Positions 1-6,272 of a stretch of DNA of 6,272 nucleotides are shown one piece after another. Each line of letters begins with the position of its first letter. Within the stretch, counting starts at the first letter, position 1. Source of the stretch: JBDIBB01 sp039812685 (GTDB lineage: Bacteria > Acidobacteriota > Vicinamibacteria > Vicinamibacterales > JAFNAJ01); contig JBDIBB010000204.1 in the NCBI GenBank assembly GCA_039812685.1, positions 1-6,272 of the forward strand, in the 5' to 3' direction. The translations under genes were made by a program, and so were the position numbers. Below the pieces are notes generated by a model. The model did not search any database and had not been told where the DNA came from. It worked only from the letters and a program-made list of their open reading frames with translations.

Positions 1-651
1 ATCAACGCCGTCGCGGGCAGCAAGACCGAGAGCCGAATCGATCCCTTGAACATCCTCAAGAAGGCGTCGGACATCTACGTCGCCGCGGACGACGAGGAGC
101 GATGGACGACGGACGTGTCACAGGCGAAGAAGGAAGGCGGTGTGGCGGTCAAGTTCGGAAAGGAAGGCAAGCCGTCGGAAGTGAACCACGGCAACGTGAC
201 GCCCAGCATCGATTCCGTCGGGGGCGGCGTGACGATCGACGAGGCGAGGCACACCGTCGTGCTCTCGCTCGCGTCGCTGCGCCGACTGGGATTCAGCGCT
301 GGGCCGCAGGAGGCGCGCACGGTGCTGGCCGCGCTCGGACTGCTGGCGGTGCTCGCCGCGGAGAGTCGCGGCCACGATCTGCGCTCCAGGTGCCTGCTCG
401 TGCCGAAGAAGGGTTCCGCGTTGAAGCTGGAGGCGGTCGCAGGCGATGGCAGCACAACACCTGTCGAGTGCAGCCTCCCCGATGCGATCGCTCTCTACAA
501 CGAGGCGGTCAGGGGGCTCCCCGACGATCTCAGGTTCGAGAAGGCCGCAGGAGACGCGCTGGCCGTCCTGCAGCCATCCCCCAAGCTCGCCGACCTGGTG
601 AGCAGAAGCCGTGCGCTCGCGGCCGCGGATACGGATGCCGGAGACGCGTGA
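1..651 (+). CDS. csb1: Csb1 (Cas7-type backbone subunit, type I-G CRISPR), 5'-truncated by window edge
   Basis: This is the C-terminal 216 residues of a Csb1/GSU0053-family protein. The reading frame is open from base 1 and no start codon is needed inside the window. The TTG at 46 is an internal leucine, because family-like sequence (GSKTESRIDPL, residues 6-16) precedes it. Other recognisable blocks are GKPSEVNHGNVTPSI (56-70), a GGGVTID turn (74-80), TVVLSLASLRRLGF (85-98) and the helix ARTVLAALGLLAVLAA (105-120). Full-length Csb1 proteins are roughly 300 residues or more, so about a third is probably missing to the left. By family knowledge Csb1 is the Cas7 RAMP subunit that polymerises along crRNA to form the Cascade backbone. 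Its stop shares one base with the csb2 start (TGATG), which indicates translational coupling. The identification rests on motif recall and gene order, not on an alignment. Confidence 0.9.
   Translation: MNAVAGSKTESRIDPLNILKKASDIYVAADDEERWTTDVSQAKKEGGVAVKFGKEGKPSEVNHGNVTPSIDSVGGGVTIDEARHTVVLSLASLRRLGFSAGPQEARTVLAALGLLAVLAAESRGHDLRSRCLLVPKKGSALKLEAVAGDGSTTPVECSLPDAIALYNEAVRGLPDDLRFEKAAGDALAVLQPSPKLADLVSRSRALAAADTDAGDA
640..644 (+). promoter_or_regulatory. Shine-Dalgarno sequence for csb2
   Basis: GGAGA lies six bases before the ATG at 651, inside the last codons of csb1. It supports ATG 651 over upstream in-frame candidates, although the csb2 frame happens to be open back through most of csb1. 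Confidence 0.6.
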
Positions 652-2255
652 TGCTGGCGATCGAGGTCGAGCTCCTGGCCGGGCGCTACGCGGCCACCGC
701 GCACAACGATCGGGGGCGCGCTGAGTGGCCACCGCATCCGGCGCGTTTCTTCTCGGCGCTGGTCGCCGCGCTCCACGACCGCGAGCCGGCAGAGTCCACT
801 GAACGCGAAGCGCTTCTCTGGCTCGAGGAGCAGGGAGCGCCGTCTCTGTGGGCTGATCCCGAGTCGAGGATCGGGAGGCGGACGCTGCACGACGTCTACG
901 TGCCCGTCAACGACGTCACGCTCGGTGGTGACACGGCCATTCGCACGGCGGAGTCCAGGGTGGCCGACGCCAGCACGCCCGCGCAGAGGCGGAAGGCGGA
1001 GGCTGCGCTCGAGAGGGTCAGGAGCGAAGCCGTCGCGGTTGACGAACGGCCGTCCGACAAGGCGATCAGGACGGCCATCGCGCTGTTTCCCGAGCGACGC
1101 ACACGGCAGGTGCGGACGTTCCCAGTCGTCCTGCCCGAAAGCCCGACCTTCGCGTTCCTCTGGCCCTCGGCCGAGCCGGCGCCGCATCGGACCGCGCTCG
1201 AACGGCTGTGCGCACGCGTGACTCGCTTGGGGCATTCCTCCTCCCTCGTGCGATGCATCGTCGTCGACCGCGAGGTCGCGCCAACGCTCGTCCCAGACGA
1301 CGATGGCGAGCTCGTCCTGCGCGTGGTGGGTCCAGGTCAGCTCGAGCGCCTCGAGCGAGCCTTCGAGCTTCATCAGGGCTTCGAGCACCGCGTGCTTCCG
1401 GCGCGTCCCCAACGCTACCAGCCGGTGTCCGCCCTCACGGCGCCTTTCAAGGTCGCCAGGAGCGTCTTCTCACCCGACTGGGTGGTCTTCGAGCGCGTTG
1501 GTGGGGCACGGCCGGTCGCGTCGCGCGGAACCGATCTGGCGCGTGCTCTGCGGGGTGCGCTGATCGAGATGCACGGCAACCCAGCGCTCCCGGCGGCGAT
1601 CTCGGGCCACGCCGAGAGCGGCCCGTCCGACCGGCCGCACGTCGCGTTCGTCCCCCTGCCGTTCGTCGGGCACGACCACGCCGACGGAGCGCTGATGGGG
1701 TGCGCGTTGGTGCTGCCGCGTGACTTCGCGGGGAGCGACCGCGAACTCCTGCTCCGCCTCGTCGCGAAGTGGGAGAGGGTGCGTTCCGATGCGCAAGGGA
1801 ACCTGATCCTCGCGGCGGGGACGCTACCTGCCGTCGTCGTTCGGCGAGTGGACGTGTCGGCGAAGGCGACCCTCGACCCATCGCGATGGTGCCGCGCCTC
1901 CACGCGCTTCATCACCGCCACGCCGATCGCGCTCGACAGGAACCCCGGCAAGCTCCGCAGCAACGAGGGGGGGACCGCACTGAAGGCCGCCCTGGAGGCG
2001 CAACGCGGCATCGGCGACGCGTGCCTGCGCATCGCCGGTGTCCGGCCGGTGTCCGTCGAGGTGTCGCTCGCACCGTTGCTCGCGGGCGCGCAGCACGTGC
2101 GTGACTTCCTGCCGTGGCCCGGCCGCCCCGGTCGAACGCTTCGTGTGCGCGTTCACGCCGACATACGTTTCGAGACGCCCGTGAGCGGCCCGCTCTTGCT
2201 CGGCGCCGGGCGCTACTTCGGCCTCGGCCTCTGCCTGCCCGTGGAGGACCGATGA
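651..2255 (+). CDS. csb2: Csb2, type I-G Cas5-Cas6 fusion protein (GSU0054 family)
   Basis: The protein has 534 residues, as expected for the fused RAMP protein that is a signature of subtype I-G. The N-terminus shows the family opening: beta strand AIEVELLAGRYAAT (3-16) followed by EWPPHPARFFSALVAAL (25-41). A charged segment at about 100-135 looks helical. The second half holds HVAFVPLPFVGHDHADGALMG (330-350), a block I associate with the Cas6-like part and which contains closely spaced histidines H330, H341 and H343. The C-terminus carries a glycine-rich RAMP loop, SGPLLLGAGRYFGLGL (512-527). Family knowledge: the Cas5 part caps the 5' crRNA handle and the Cas6 part cleaves the repeat in pre-crRNA. 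Which histidine is catalytic cannot be told from sequence alone. The start at 651 overlaps the csb1 stop by one base, and the stop overlaps the cas3 start by four (ATGA), so all three are probably co-translated. Confidence 0.93.
   Translation: MLAIEVELLAGRYAATAHNDRGRAEWPPHPARFFSALVAALHDREPAESTEREALLWLEEQGAPSLWADPESRIGRRTLHDVYVPVNDVTLGGDTAIRTAESRVADASTPAQRRKAEAALERVRSEAVAVDERPSDKAIRTAIALFPERRTRQVRTFPVVLPESPTFAFLWPSAEPAPHRTALERLCARVTRLGHSSSLVRCIVVDREVAPTLVPDDDGELVLRVVGPGQLERLERAFELHQGFEHRVLPARPQRYQPVSALTAPFKVARSVFSPDWVVFERVGGARPVASRGTDLARALRGALIEMHGNPALPAAISGHAESGPSDRPHVAFVPLPFVGHDHADGALMGCALVLPRDFAGSDRELLLRLVAKWERVRSDAQGNLILAAGTLPAVVVRRVDVSAKATLDPSRWCRASTRFITATPIALDRNPGKLRSNEGGTALKAALEAQRGIGDACLRIAGVRPVSVEVSLAPLLAGAQHVRDFLPWPGRPGRTLRVRVHADIRFETPVSGPLLLGAGRYFGLGLCLPVEDR
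2243..2247 (+). promoter_or_regulatory. Shine-Dalgarno sequence for cas3
   Basis: GGAGG lies four bases before the ATG at 2252, within the last codons of csb2. It decides the cas3 start at 2252: the same frame is open back to an ATG at 2114, but that would duplicate 46 codons of csb2 sequence as an arginine-rich, non-family N-terminus. Confidence 0.75.
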
Positions 2256-5200
2256 CGCTCTCCACCTCGGACTTCGGAGCCCTTCACGCGGCCGTGCACG
2301 GCGGGAAGCCGCCCTTTGCGTGGCAGCAACGGCTGCTCGAGCAGATCGTGCGGGACAGGGCATGGCCGCGAGTGCTCGATCTGCCGACCGGCGCAGGAAA
2401 GACGACGTGCATCGATATCGCCCTGTTCGCACTCGCGCTCGACGCGGCGAGCGAGCGCTCGGAGCAATGGTGCCCGCGCCGCATCGTGATGGTCGTGGAC
2501 CGTCGCATCGTCGTCGATCAGGTCGCGGAGCGCGGGCGATCCATCCTGCGCGCCTTGATGACAGGCACCGACGCCATCGTCGTCGAGGTCGCCCGGCGGC
2601 TGCGGTCCTTGACGCGGGTGGGTGAGGAACCCCTGGGCGTGTTCACGCTCCGGGGCGGCATGCCGAAGGACGACGGCTGGGCGCGCACGCCCGACCAGCC
2701 GCTCGTCATCGCCTCGACGGTGGACCAGGTCGGGTCGCGAATGCTCATGCAGGGGTATGGCGTCAGCCCGAGCATGAGGCCCGTCCATGCGGGCCTCCTG
2801 GCAAACGACACGCTGCTCCTCCTCGATGAGGTGCATCTCTCCGAGCCGTTCCGGCAGACGCTCGATCAGCTCGCGCGCCTGCGGACGCGCGTTTCGAGGG
2901 GCGGCCTGAAGACGCGGTTCTGTCACGCGTTCTTGTCGGCGACGCCGGGTACCGAAGGCCCATCGTTCAGGCTGCTCGACGACGAGATGAAACCCAGCTC
3001 GGCACTCGGACCGCGCTTGCACGCGAACAAGCCCACGCGCCTCGTCGAAGTCGACGGTCGGACGGCGCTCGAGAAGGCGTGCGTCGAGCACGCGAGGGAC
3101 CTGCTCGCGCGACATCGCACGATCGCCGTGGTCGTCAATCGGGTGGCGAGTGCCGGCCTCGTCGCGGGACAACTCGGCGACCTGGTTGGCGGCGAGGCCT
3201 CGGTCACGCTTCTGACGGGCCGGATGCGCCCGCTCGACCGTGACGACGTGTTGCGCGGGTTGCGGCCCGCCGTGAGAACGGGGCGCGATCGAGACGACGG
3301 CAGCTCGAAGCGCGTCATCGTGGGGACCCAGTCCCTCGAGGCCGGCGCTGATTTCGACTTCGATGCGCTGGTCACGGAATCTGCGAGCCTCGATAGCCTC
3401 AGGCAGCGGTTTGGTCGCCTCGACCGACTTGGAGAGTACGGACGCGCCGAGGGCATCATCGTCCACGACAGGTCTACCAAGGACGATCCGGTGTACGGCA
3501 AGGCCATTGTCGAAACCGTCAAGTGGTTCAAGGAGCAAGAGGCGGCGCGCCCGAAGAGGTTCAAGGAGGAACTGAAGAAGCTGAAGGACCGAGCGAAGAA
3601 GCTCACCGGAGAGGCGAAGCAGGAGGCGGACCTTGCACTCGCCCGGATGTCCCTTGTCGATTTCGGCGTTCTTGGACTGCAGGTGCCGGCCGGCGGCGAC
3701 CTGACGAAGCTGCTGGCACCCAGGCCGGGTGCGCCAACGTTGCTGCCCGCATACCTCGACTTGTGGGTGCAGACCTCGCCCGCGCCGAGCCTGGTCCCGG
3801 ACGTGAGCCTCTGGCTGCATGGACCGAGGTCCGGCCCGGCCGACGTGCAGGTGCTCTGGCGCGCAGACCTGTCGGACGAGGTGTTGGAACGTGGAGACGT
3901 CGGTACCGCTACCGCCATCGTGGCCGCGGTCCGACCGACGAGCCTCGACGCGATGTCGCTGCCATTCGCCACGGCGCGGGCGTGGCTTGCGGGCGAGCCC
4001 ACGCGCGATCTCGTCGACACCGAAGGCGCGGCACCCGAGGACGACGGTGTGCCAAAGACCGCAGGACGACGCGCGCTTCGCTGGAGAGGCGACGAGAGCG
4101 AGATCGTCTCCGCGCAGTCCGACTCGGAGCCCTCGCTGAACCCTGGTGACACCATCGTCGTGCCGGTGAGCTACGGCGGCATCCGCAGCGGTTGCTTCGA
4201 CGCCACCTCGACGGAACCGGTCCGTGACCGGGCGGAAGAGGCCGAGTTGATCGCGCGCGGGAGGCCGGTGCTCCGGCTGCATCCCGCAGTCGTCGAGACG
4301 CTCGGGCTCTCGCTGCCGCTCGACGAGCCCGATCGGGCGCGAGACATCCTCGGGCGCCTCGCGTCGGATGGCGACTGGCCAGGGTGGAAGCGCCTGTGGG
4401 CTGAGAAGCTCGCCAGGGGGCGGGGGGCACTGGTGGTGCCCGGCGAGCCGTCGTGGACGGTGATTGAGGCGAGGCGAGTGCCAATCGCCGCTTTTCGGGA
4501 AGTCCGTCGAGCGGACGAGACGCTCGAAGGCGGCGTCGAGCTGACGACCGACCCCGACGATTCGGTTCATGCGGGACGTGCGGTCTCGCTGGCCGAGCAC
4601 AGCCGCGACGTGGAGACGTTCGCGCGAGCGTATGCGACGCGGTGCGGGCTCGGATCGCGACTCGCCGAACACATCGCGCTGGCCGCGTGGCTGCACGACA
4701 TCGGGAAGGCCGACCGGCGGTTCCAGCTGATGCTGCGAGGCGGGAGCGAGATCGAGTACTTCAAGGACGAGTCCCCCTGGGCCAAGTCGGCGATGTCTCC
4801 CGGCGCGCGCGCGGCGCACCGGCTCGCGCAGGAGAGAAGCGGCTATCCGCATGGCGCTCGCCACGAGGTGCAGTCGGTGGCCGTCATCCAAGGGCACCTG
4901 GAGGTCGTCGCGGAGTCCTTGAGGAAGGCGAACCCCATCGAGGAGCCCGATCTCGACTTGCTGCTCCACCTCGTCGCGAGCCACCACGGCCACTGCCGCC
5001 CCTTCGCCCCAGTCGCTGTCGACGGGAACCCCGTCGAGATGACGCTGGCTGACCACACGAGCGACACATTCGGCAGGATCGACTTCGGTCCGACGACTTC
5101 GGGCCATGGACTGTACCGCCTCGACTCTCCCCTGGCCGACCGCTTCTGGAGGTTGGTCGAGAGGTACGGCTGGCATGAGCTGTGCTGGATGGAAGCGATG

Positions 5201-5260
5201 CTTCGCCTCGCCGACCATCGCGCCAGCGAGGAGGAAGAGAGTGGAAGCGCTGACGCTTGA
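2252..5260 (+). CDS. cas3: Cas3, type I-G helicase-nuclease with C-terminal HD domain (GSU0051 family)
   Basis: This 1002-residue effector is recruited by the Cascade-like complex to unwind and degrade target DNA. It opens with a DExD/H superfamily 2 helicase. Walker A is LPTGAGKT (44-51), motif Ia is in VMVVDRRIVVDQ-like sequence (about 79-90), motif II is DEVH (192-195) in LLLLDEVHLSEPF, and motif III is SAT (229-231). Motif V is around VIVGTQSLEAGADFDFD (355-371) and motif VI is QRFGRLDR (385-392). A lysine/glutamate-rich helical stretch follows (about 420-465), then a linker region of some 300 residues. The HD nuclease is C-terminal: H783 (AEHS), H815-D816 (LHDIGKAD), H867 and H871 (YPHGARH), H911-H912 (SHHGH) and D988 (LADH). 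All expected metal ligands are therefore present and the enzyme looks intact. HD placed after the helicase, not before it, is the order described for subtype I-G. The ATG at 2252 is chosen for its GGAGG and its ATGA overlap with csb2. The last 20 bases overlap the next gene, and the acidic tail EEEESGSADA is encoded by that gene's ribosome-binding region. Confidence 0.96.
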   Translation: MTLSTSDFGALHAAVHGGKPPFAWQQRLLEQIVRDRAWPRVLDLPTGAGKTTCIDIALFALALDAASERSEQWCPRRIVMVVDRRIVVDQVAERGRSILRALMTGTDAIVVEVARRLRSLTRVGEEPLGVFTLRGGMPKDDGWARTPDQPLVIASTVDQVGSRMLMQGYGVSPSMRPVHAGLLANDTLLLLDEVHLSEPFRQTLDQLARLRTRVSRGGLKTRFCHAFLSATPGTEGPSFRLLDDEMKPSSALGPRLHANKPTRLVEVDGRTALEKACVEHARDLLARHRTIAVVVNRVASAGLVAGQLGDLVGGEASVTLLTGRMRPLDRDDVLRGLRPAVRTGRDRDDGSSKRVIVGTQSLEAGADFDFDALVTESASLDSLRQRFGRLDRLGEYGRAEGIIVHDRSTKDDPVYGKAIVETVKWFKEQEAARPKRFKEELKKLKDRAKKLTGEAKQEADLALARMSLVDFGVLGLQVPAGGDLTKLLAPRPGAPTLLPAYLDLWVQTSPAPSLVPDVSLWLHGPRSGPADVQVLWRADLSDEVLERGDVGTATAIVAAVRPTSLDAMSLPFATARAWLAGEPTRDLVDTEGAAPEDDGVPKTAGRRALRWRGDESEIVSAQSDSEPSLNPGDTIVVPVSYGGIRSGCFDATSTEPVRDRAEEAELIARGRPVLRLHPAVVETLGLSLPLDEPDRARDILGRLASDGDWPGWKRLWAEKLARGRGALVVPGEPSWTVIEARRVPIAAFREVRRADETLEGGVELTTDPDDSVHAGRAVSLAEHSRDVETFARAYATRCGLGSRLAEHIALAAWLHDIGKADRRFQLMLRGGSEIEYFKDESPWAKSAMSPGARAAHRLAQERSGYPHGARHEVQSVAVIQGHLEVVAESLRKANPIEEPDLDLLLHLVASHHGHCRPFAPVAVDGNPVEMTLADHTSDTFGRIDFGPTTSGHGLYRLDSPLADRFWRLVERYGWHELCWMEAMLRLADHRASEEEESGSADA
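5229..5234 (+). promoter_or_regulatory. Strong Shine-Dalgarno sequence selecting a GTG start at 5241
   Basis: A perfect AGGAGG sits six bases before GTG 5241, inside the 3' end of cas3. This is the strongest ribosome-binding site in the window. It argues that the downstream protein starts at 5241 and not at the in-frame ATG at 5106 deep inside cas3. Confidence 0.8.
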
Positions 5261-6149
5261 CGGCATTGATGGTCAGCACCTGTGGGGGTTTCTGACGGCG
5301 CTGGGTTCCTTGTCGCTGCTCGACGAGCACGCACGCGAGGCGACGCTGGAAGCTCCGAAACTGGCCTTCCAGGCGGACGGGACGGCCGTGGTCCACTCGC
5401 CGGTCGCTGGAGAACAACTCGCTCCCATCCTGTTGGCCAAACTGCGGAAGCTCCAGCCCTGTTTCGAAGAGGAGCTGGCGAACGTGAAGAAGCCCAGCGA
5501 CTTCACGCGAGTGAGTTACCAGCGCGCCGCGCTCTCGAGTAAGCCAGGGGCGCTCAGCTTGCTGGCAGGCCTGGCGTGCGTCGTTGGTGACGAGGCATAC
5601 GAGTCCACGCTGTGCGCGGCAAACGGAGCAAGTCATCAGAGCCTCATCCAATCCATGCGCGACGTTCTCCGGCTCGTCGAGGAGGAGCATGTGCGGCGTG
5701 CGTTGTTTGAAACGTGGCAGAAGGGCTACCGCGTGCCGGAGGACAAGCGTCAGGAGCTTCATCTGGGGGCCCGGAAGCCTACTCTCCGCCTCGACCCGTC
5801 TGACGAGCGGCTCTATGCGCTCCGGCTCACGAATCCAACGACGACCGACGACTACCGCACCGAGCTCGGCGCACAGGCGCTTGCGATTCCCGCGTTCGCT
5901 TTGTTGCCGGTAGTCCCGCGTAGGCAACCTGTCACCGTTGCGTCGGTCAGGCGTCGTCAACGGGTCACGTTCTCGTGGCCGCTCTGGAACCTCCCCGCCA
6001 CGCTTCGCACCGCACGCTCTCTGGTGTGGGAAGGGGTTGGAAGCCCCCTGGCGCAGCGAGAACGAGGCGCCTTCGCGGCCTTCAGTGCTGACCGCGTCTC
6101 CGGCGCGAAAGGGAAGCTGTCGTTCGCACCGTCACAAGGGGTCTGGTGA
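5241..6149 (+). CDS. Putative type I-G Cas3-extension family / Cas8-like protein
   Basis: The protein is 302 residues from GTG 5241, with no signal peptide or membrane segment. The first 30 residues (LTLDGIDGQHLWGFLTALGSL, 4-24, then a leucine-rich helix) resemble the 'GxxALGxLxLL' openings of Csx17/Cas8-type and related Cas proteins. Later blocks are RLDPSDERLYALRLTNP (183-199), a helix ELGAQALAIPAFALLPVVP (208-226), TFSWPLWNLPATLRTARSLV (243-262) with a conspicuous WPLW, and a basic, glycine-containing tail. I recall a family annotated as 'type I-G CRISPR-associated protein, Cas3-extension', found as a separate gene after cas3 or fused to it. Position, size and these blocks fit that family, but I could not run a search. 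It is much shorter than the roughly 700-residue Csx17 large subunit, so it is unlikely to be a full-length Csx17. The 20-base overlap with cas3 suggests roughly matched synthesis and a functional link to Cas3. No nuclease motif is evident. Its biochemical role is unknown; being an adaptor between Cas3 and the effector complex would be pure inference. Confidence 0.72.
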   Translation: MEALTLDGIDGQHLWGFLTALGSLSLLDEHAREATLEAPKLAFQADGTAVVHSPVAGEQLAPILLAKLRKLQPCFEEELANVKKPSDFTRVSYQRAALSSKPGALSLLAGLACVVGDEAYESTLCAANGASHQSLIQSMRDVLRLVEEEHVRRALFETWQKGYRVPEDKRQELHLGARKPTLRLDPSDERLYALRLTNPTTTDDYRTELGAQALAIPAFALLPVVPRRQPVTVASVRRRQRVTFSWPLWNLPATLRTARSLVWEGVGSPLAQRERGAFAAFSADRVSGAKGKLSFAPSQGVW

Positions 6150-6272
6150 CGCTTCAGTCCAGGCCTCGCCGCCTTTGCGGTGGCGCGACCTGTTGTCCTG
6201 TAACCACGGTTCGTGAAACACGTGGCGCGGCATGCGCAGCCGTCGGCCGCTGGCAAGCGCGGGTGCAGATGA
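6146..6272 (+). other. Downstream stretch with a frame open to the window edge; no convincing gene
   Basis: A GTG at 6146 overlaps the preceding stop as GTGA, and its frame stays open to base 6272. This would give 42 residues rich in Cys and Arg (for example RPRRLCGGATCC at 6-17). I recognise no Cas family in it, no good Shine-Dalgarno precedes the GTG, and the composition looks like untranslated GC-rich DNA. An ATG in the same frame at 6269-6271 could be the true start of the next gene, but only four bases of it are visible. Gene order in I-G loci makes an adaptation gene (cas4-cas1) or a CRISPR leader plausible further right. No repeat unit is present here. Confidence 0.25.
6204..6225 (+). 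repeat. Short nested inverted repeats after the last gene
   Basis: CACG (6205-6208), CGTG (6212-6215) and CACG (6219-6222) are spaced by the 3-base loops GTT and AAA, so the middle arm can pair with either neighbour. CCACG (6204-6208) can also pair with CGTGG (6221-6225). No U-tract follows, so this is not a classical rho-independent terminator. The stems are only 4-5 bp and could be chance in GC-rich DNA. Confidence 0.3.

Noticed and set aside
46..48. TTG 46 as the start of csb1.
   Set aside because: The frame is open to base 1, and the preceding residues (GSKTESRIDP) fit Csb1, so the gene is cut by the window edge.
102..650. Upstream extension of the csb2 frame through most of csb1.
   Set aside because: The extra residues are Arg/Gly-rich shadow sequence. 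The family N-terminus (VELLAGRY, then EWPPHP) begins exactly at ATG 651 behind GGAGA.
1824..2432. Other medium-length minus-strand and alternate-frame open frames throughout the window.
   Set aside because: All lie within csb1, csb2, cas3 or the last gene. They have biased Arg/Ala/Pro composition and no supporting ribosome-binding site or motif.
5106..5240. ATG 5106 as the start of the last protein.
   Set aside because: It lies inside the HD domain of cas3 and would require a 155-base overlap. GTG 5241 has a perfect AGGAGG and begins the family-like sequence.
2213..5266. A 1017-residue open frame on the minus strand opposite cas3.
   Set aside because: It mirrors cas3 codon by codon in GC-rich DNA. 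The translation is rich in Arg and His with no recognisable domain, whereas the + strand carries a full set of helicase and HD motifs.
6150..6272. CRISPR repeat or tRNA gene in the terminal segment.
   Set aside because: No unit recurs, and GGTTCG at 6208-6213 lacks the rest of a T-arm or any cloverleaf.

Overview
The window is an internal piece of a CRISPR-Cas effector operon of subtype I-G (formerly I-U, the Geobacter GSU0051/GSU0053/GSU0054 family set). All recognisable genes are on the + strand. The DNA is strongly GC-rich with G/C-dominated third codon positions, and this opens long spurious frames on both strands. That fits a high-GC soil or sediment type bacterium (Acidobacteriota, Myxococcota, Planctomycetota or Actinomycetota, for example). 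No marker here fixes the phylum.

Layout: (1) bases 1-651 are the 3' part of csb1, the Cas7-type backbone subunit, cut off by the window's left edge. (2) Bases 651-2255 are csb2, the Cas5-Cas6 fusion characteristic of I-G. (3) Bases 2252-5260 are cas3, a helicase with its HD nuclease domain at the C-terminus, the domain order typical of I-G. (4) Bases 5241-6149 encode a 302-residue protein that I assign tentatively to the 'Cas3-extension' / Cas8-like group found next to I-G cas3. (5) Bases 6150-6272 have no convincing gene. They hold short inverted repeats and a frame that stays open to the right edge.

The junctions are tightly coupled: csb1/csb2 share one base (TGATG), csb2/cas3 share four (ATGA), and cas3/next gene overlap by 20 bases. 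Each internal start has a Shine-Dalgarno sequence inside the preceding gene. No internal promoter or terminator is visible, so one polycistronic message is likely.

Inferred joint role: Csb2 processes pre-crRNA and caps the complex, Csb1 subunits coat the crRNA, a large subunit recognises the target, and Cas3 unwinds and degrades it. The usual I-G large subunit Csx17, the adaptation genes (cas4-cas1 fusion, cas2) and the CRISPR array are not in the window. They would be expected just outside it. Nothing here is clearly a new system. The least understood part is the 302-residue downstream protein and its relation to Cas3.
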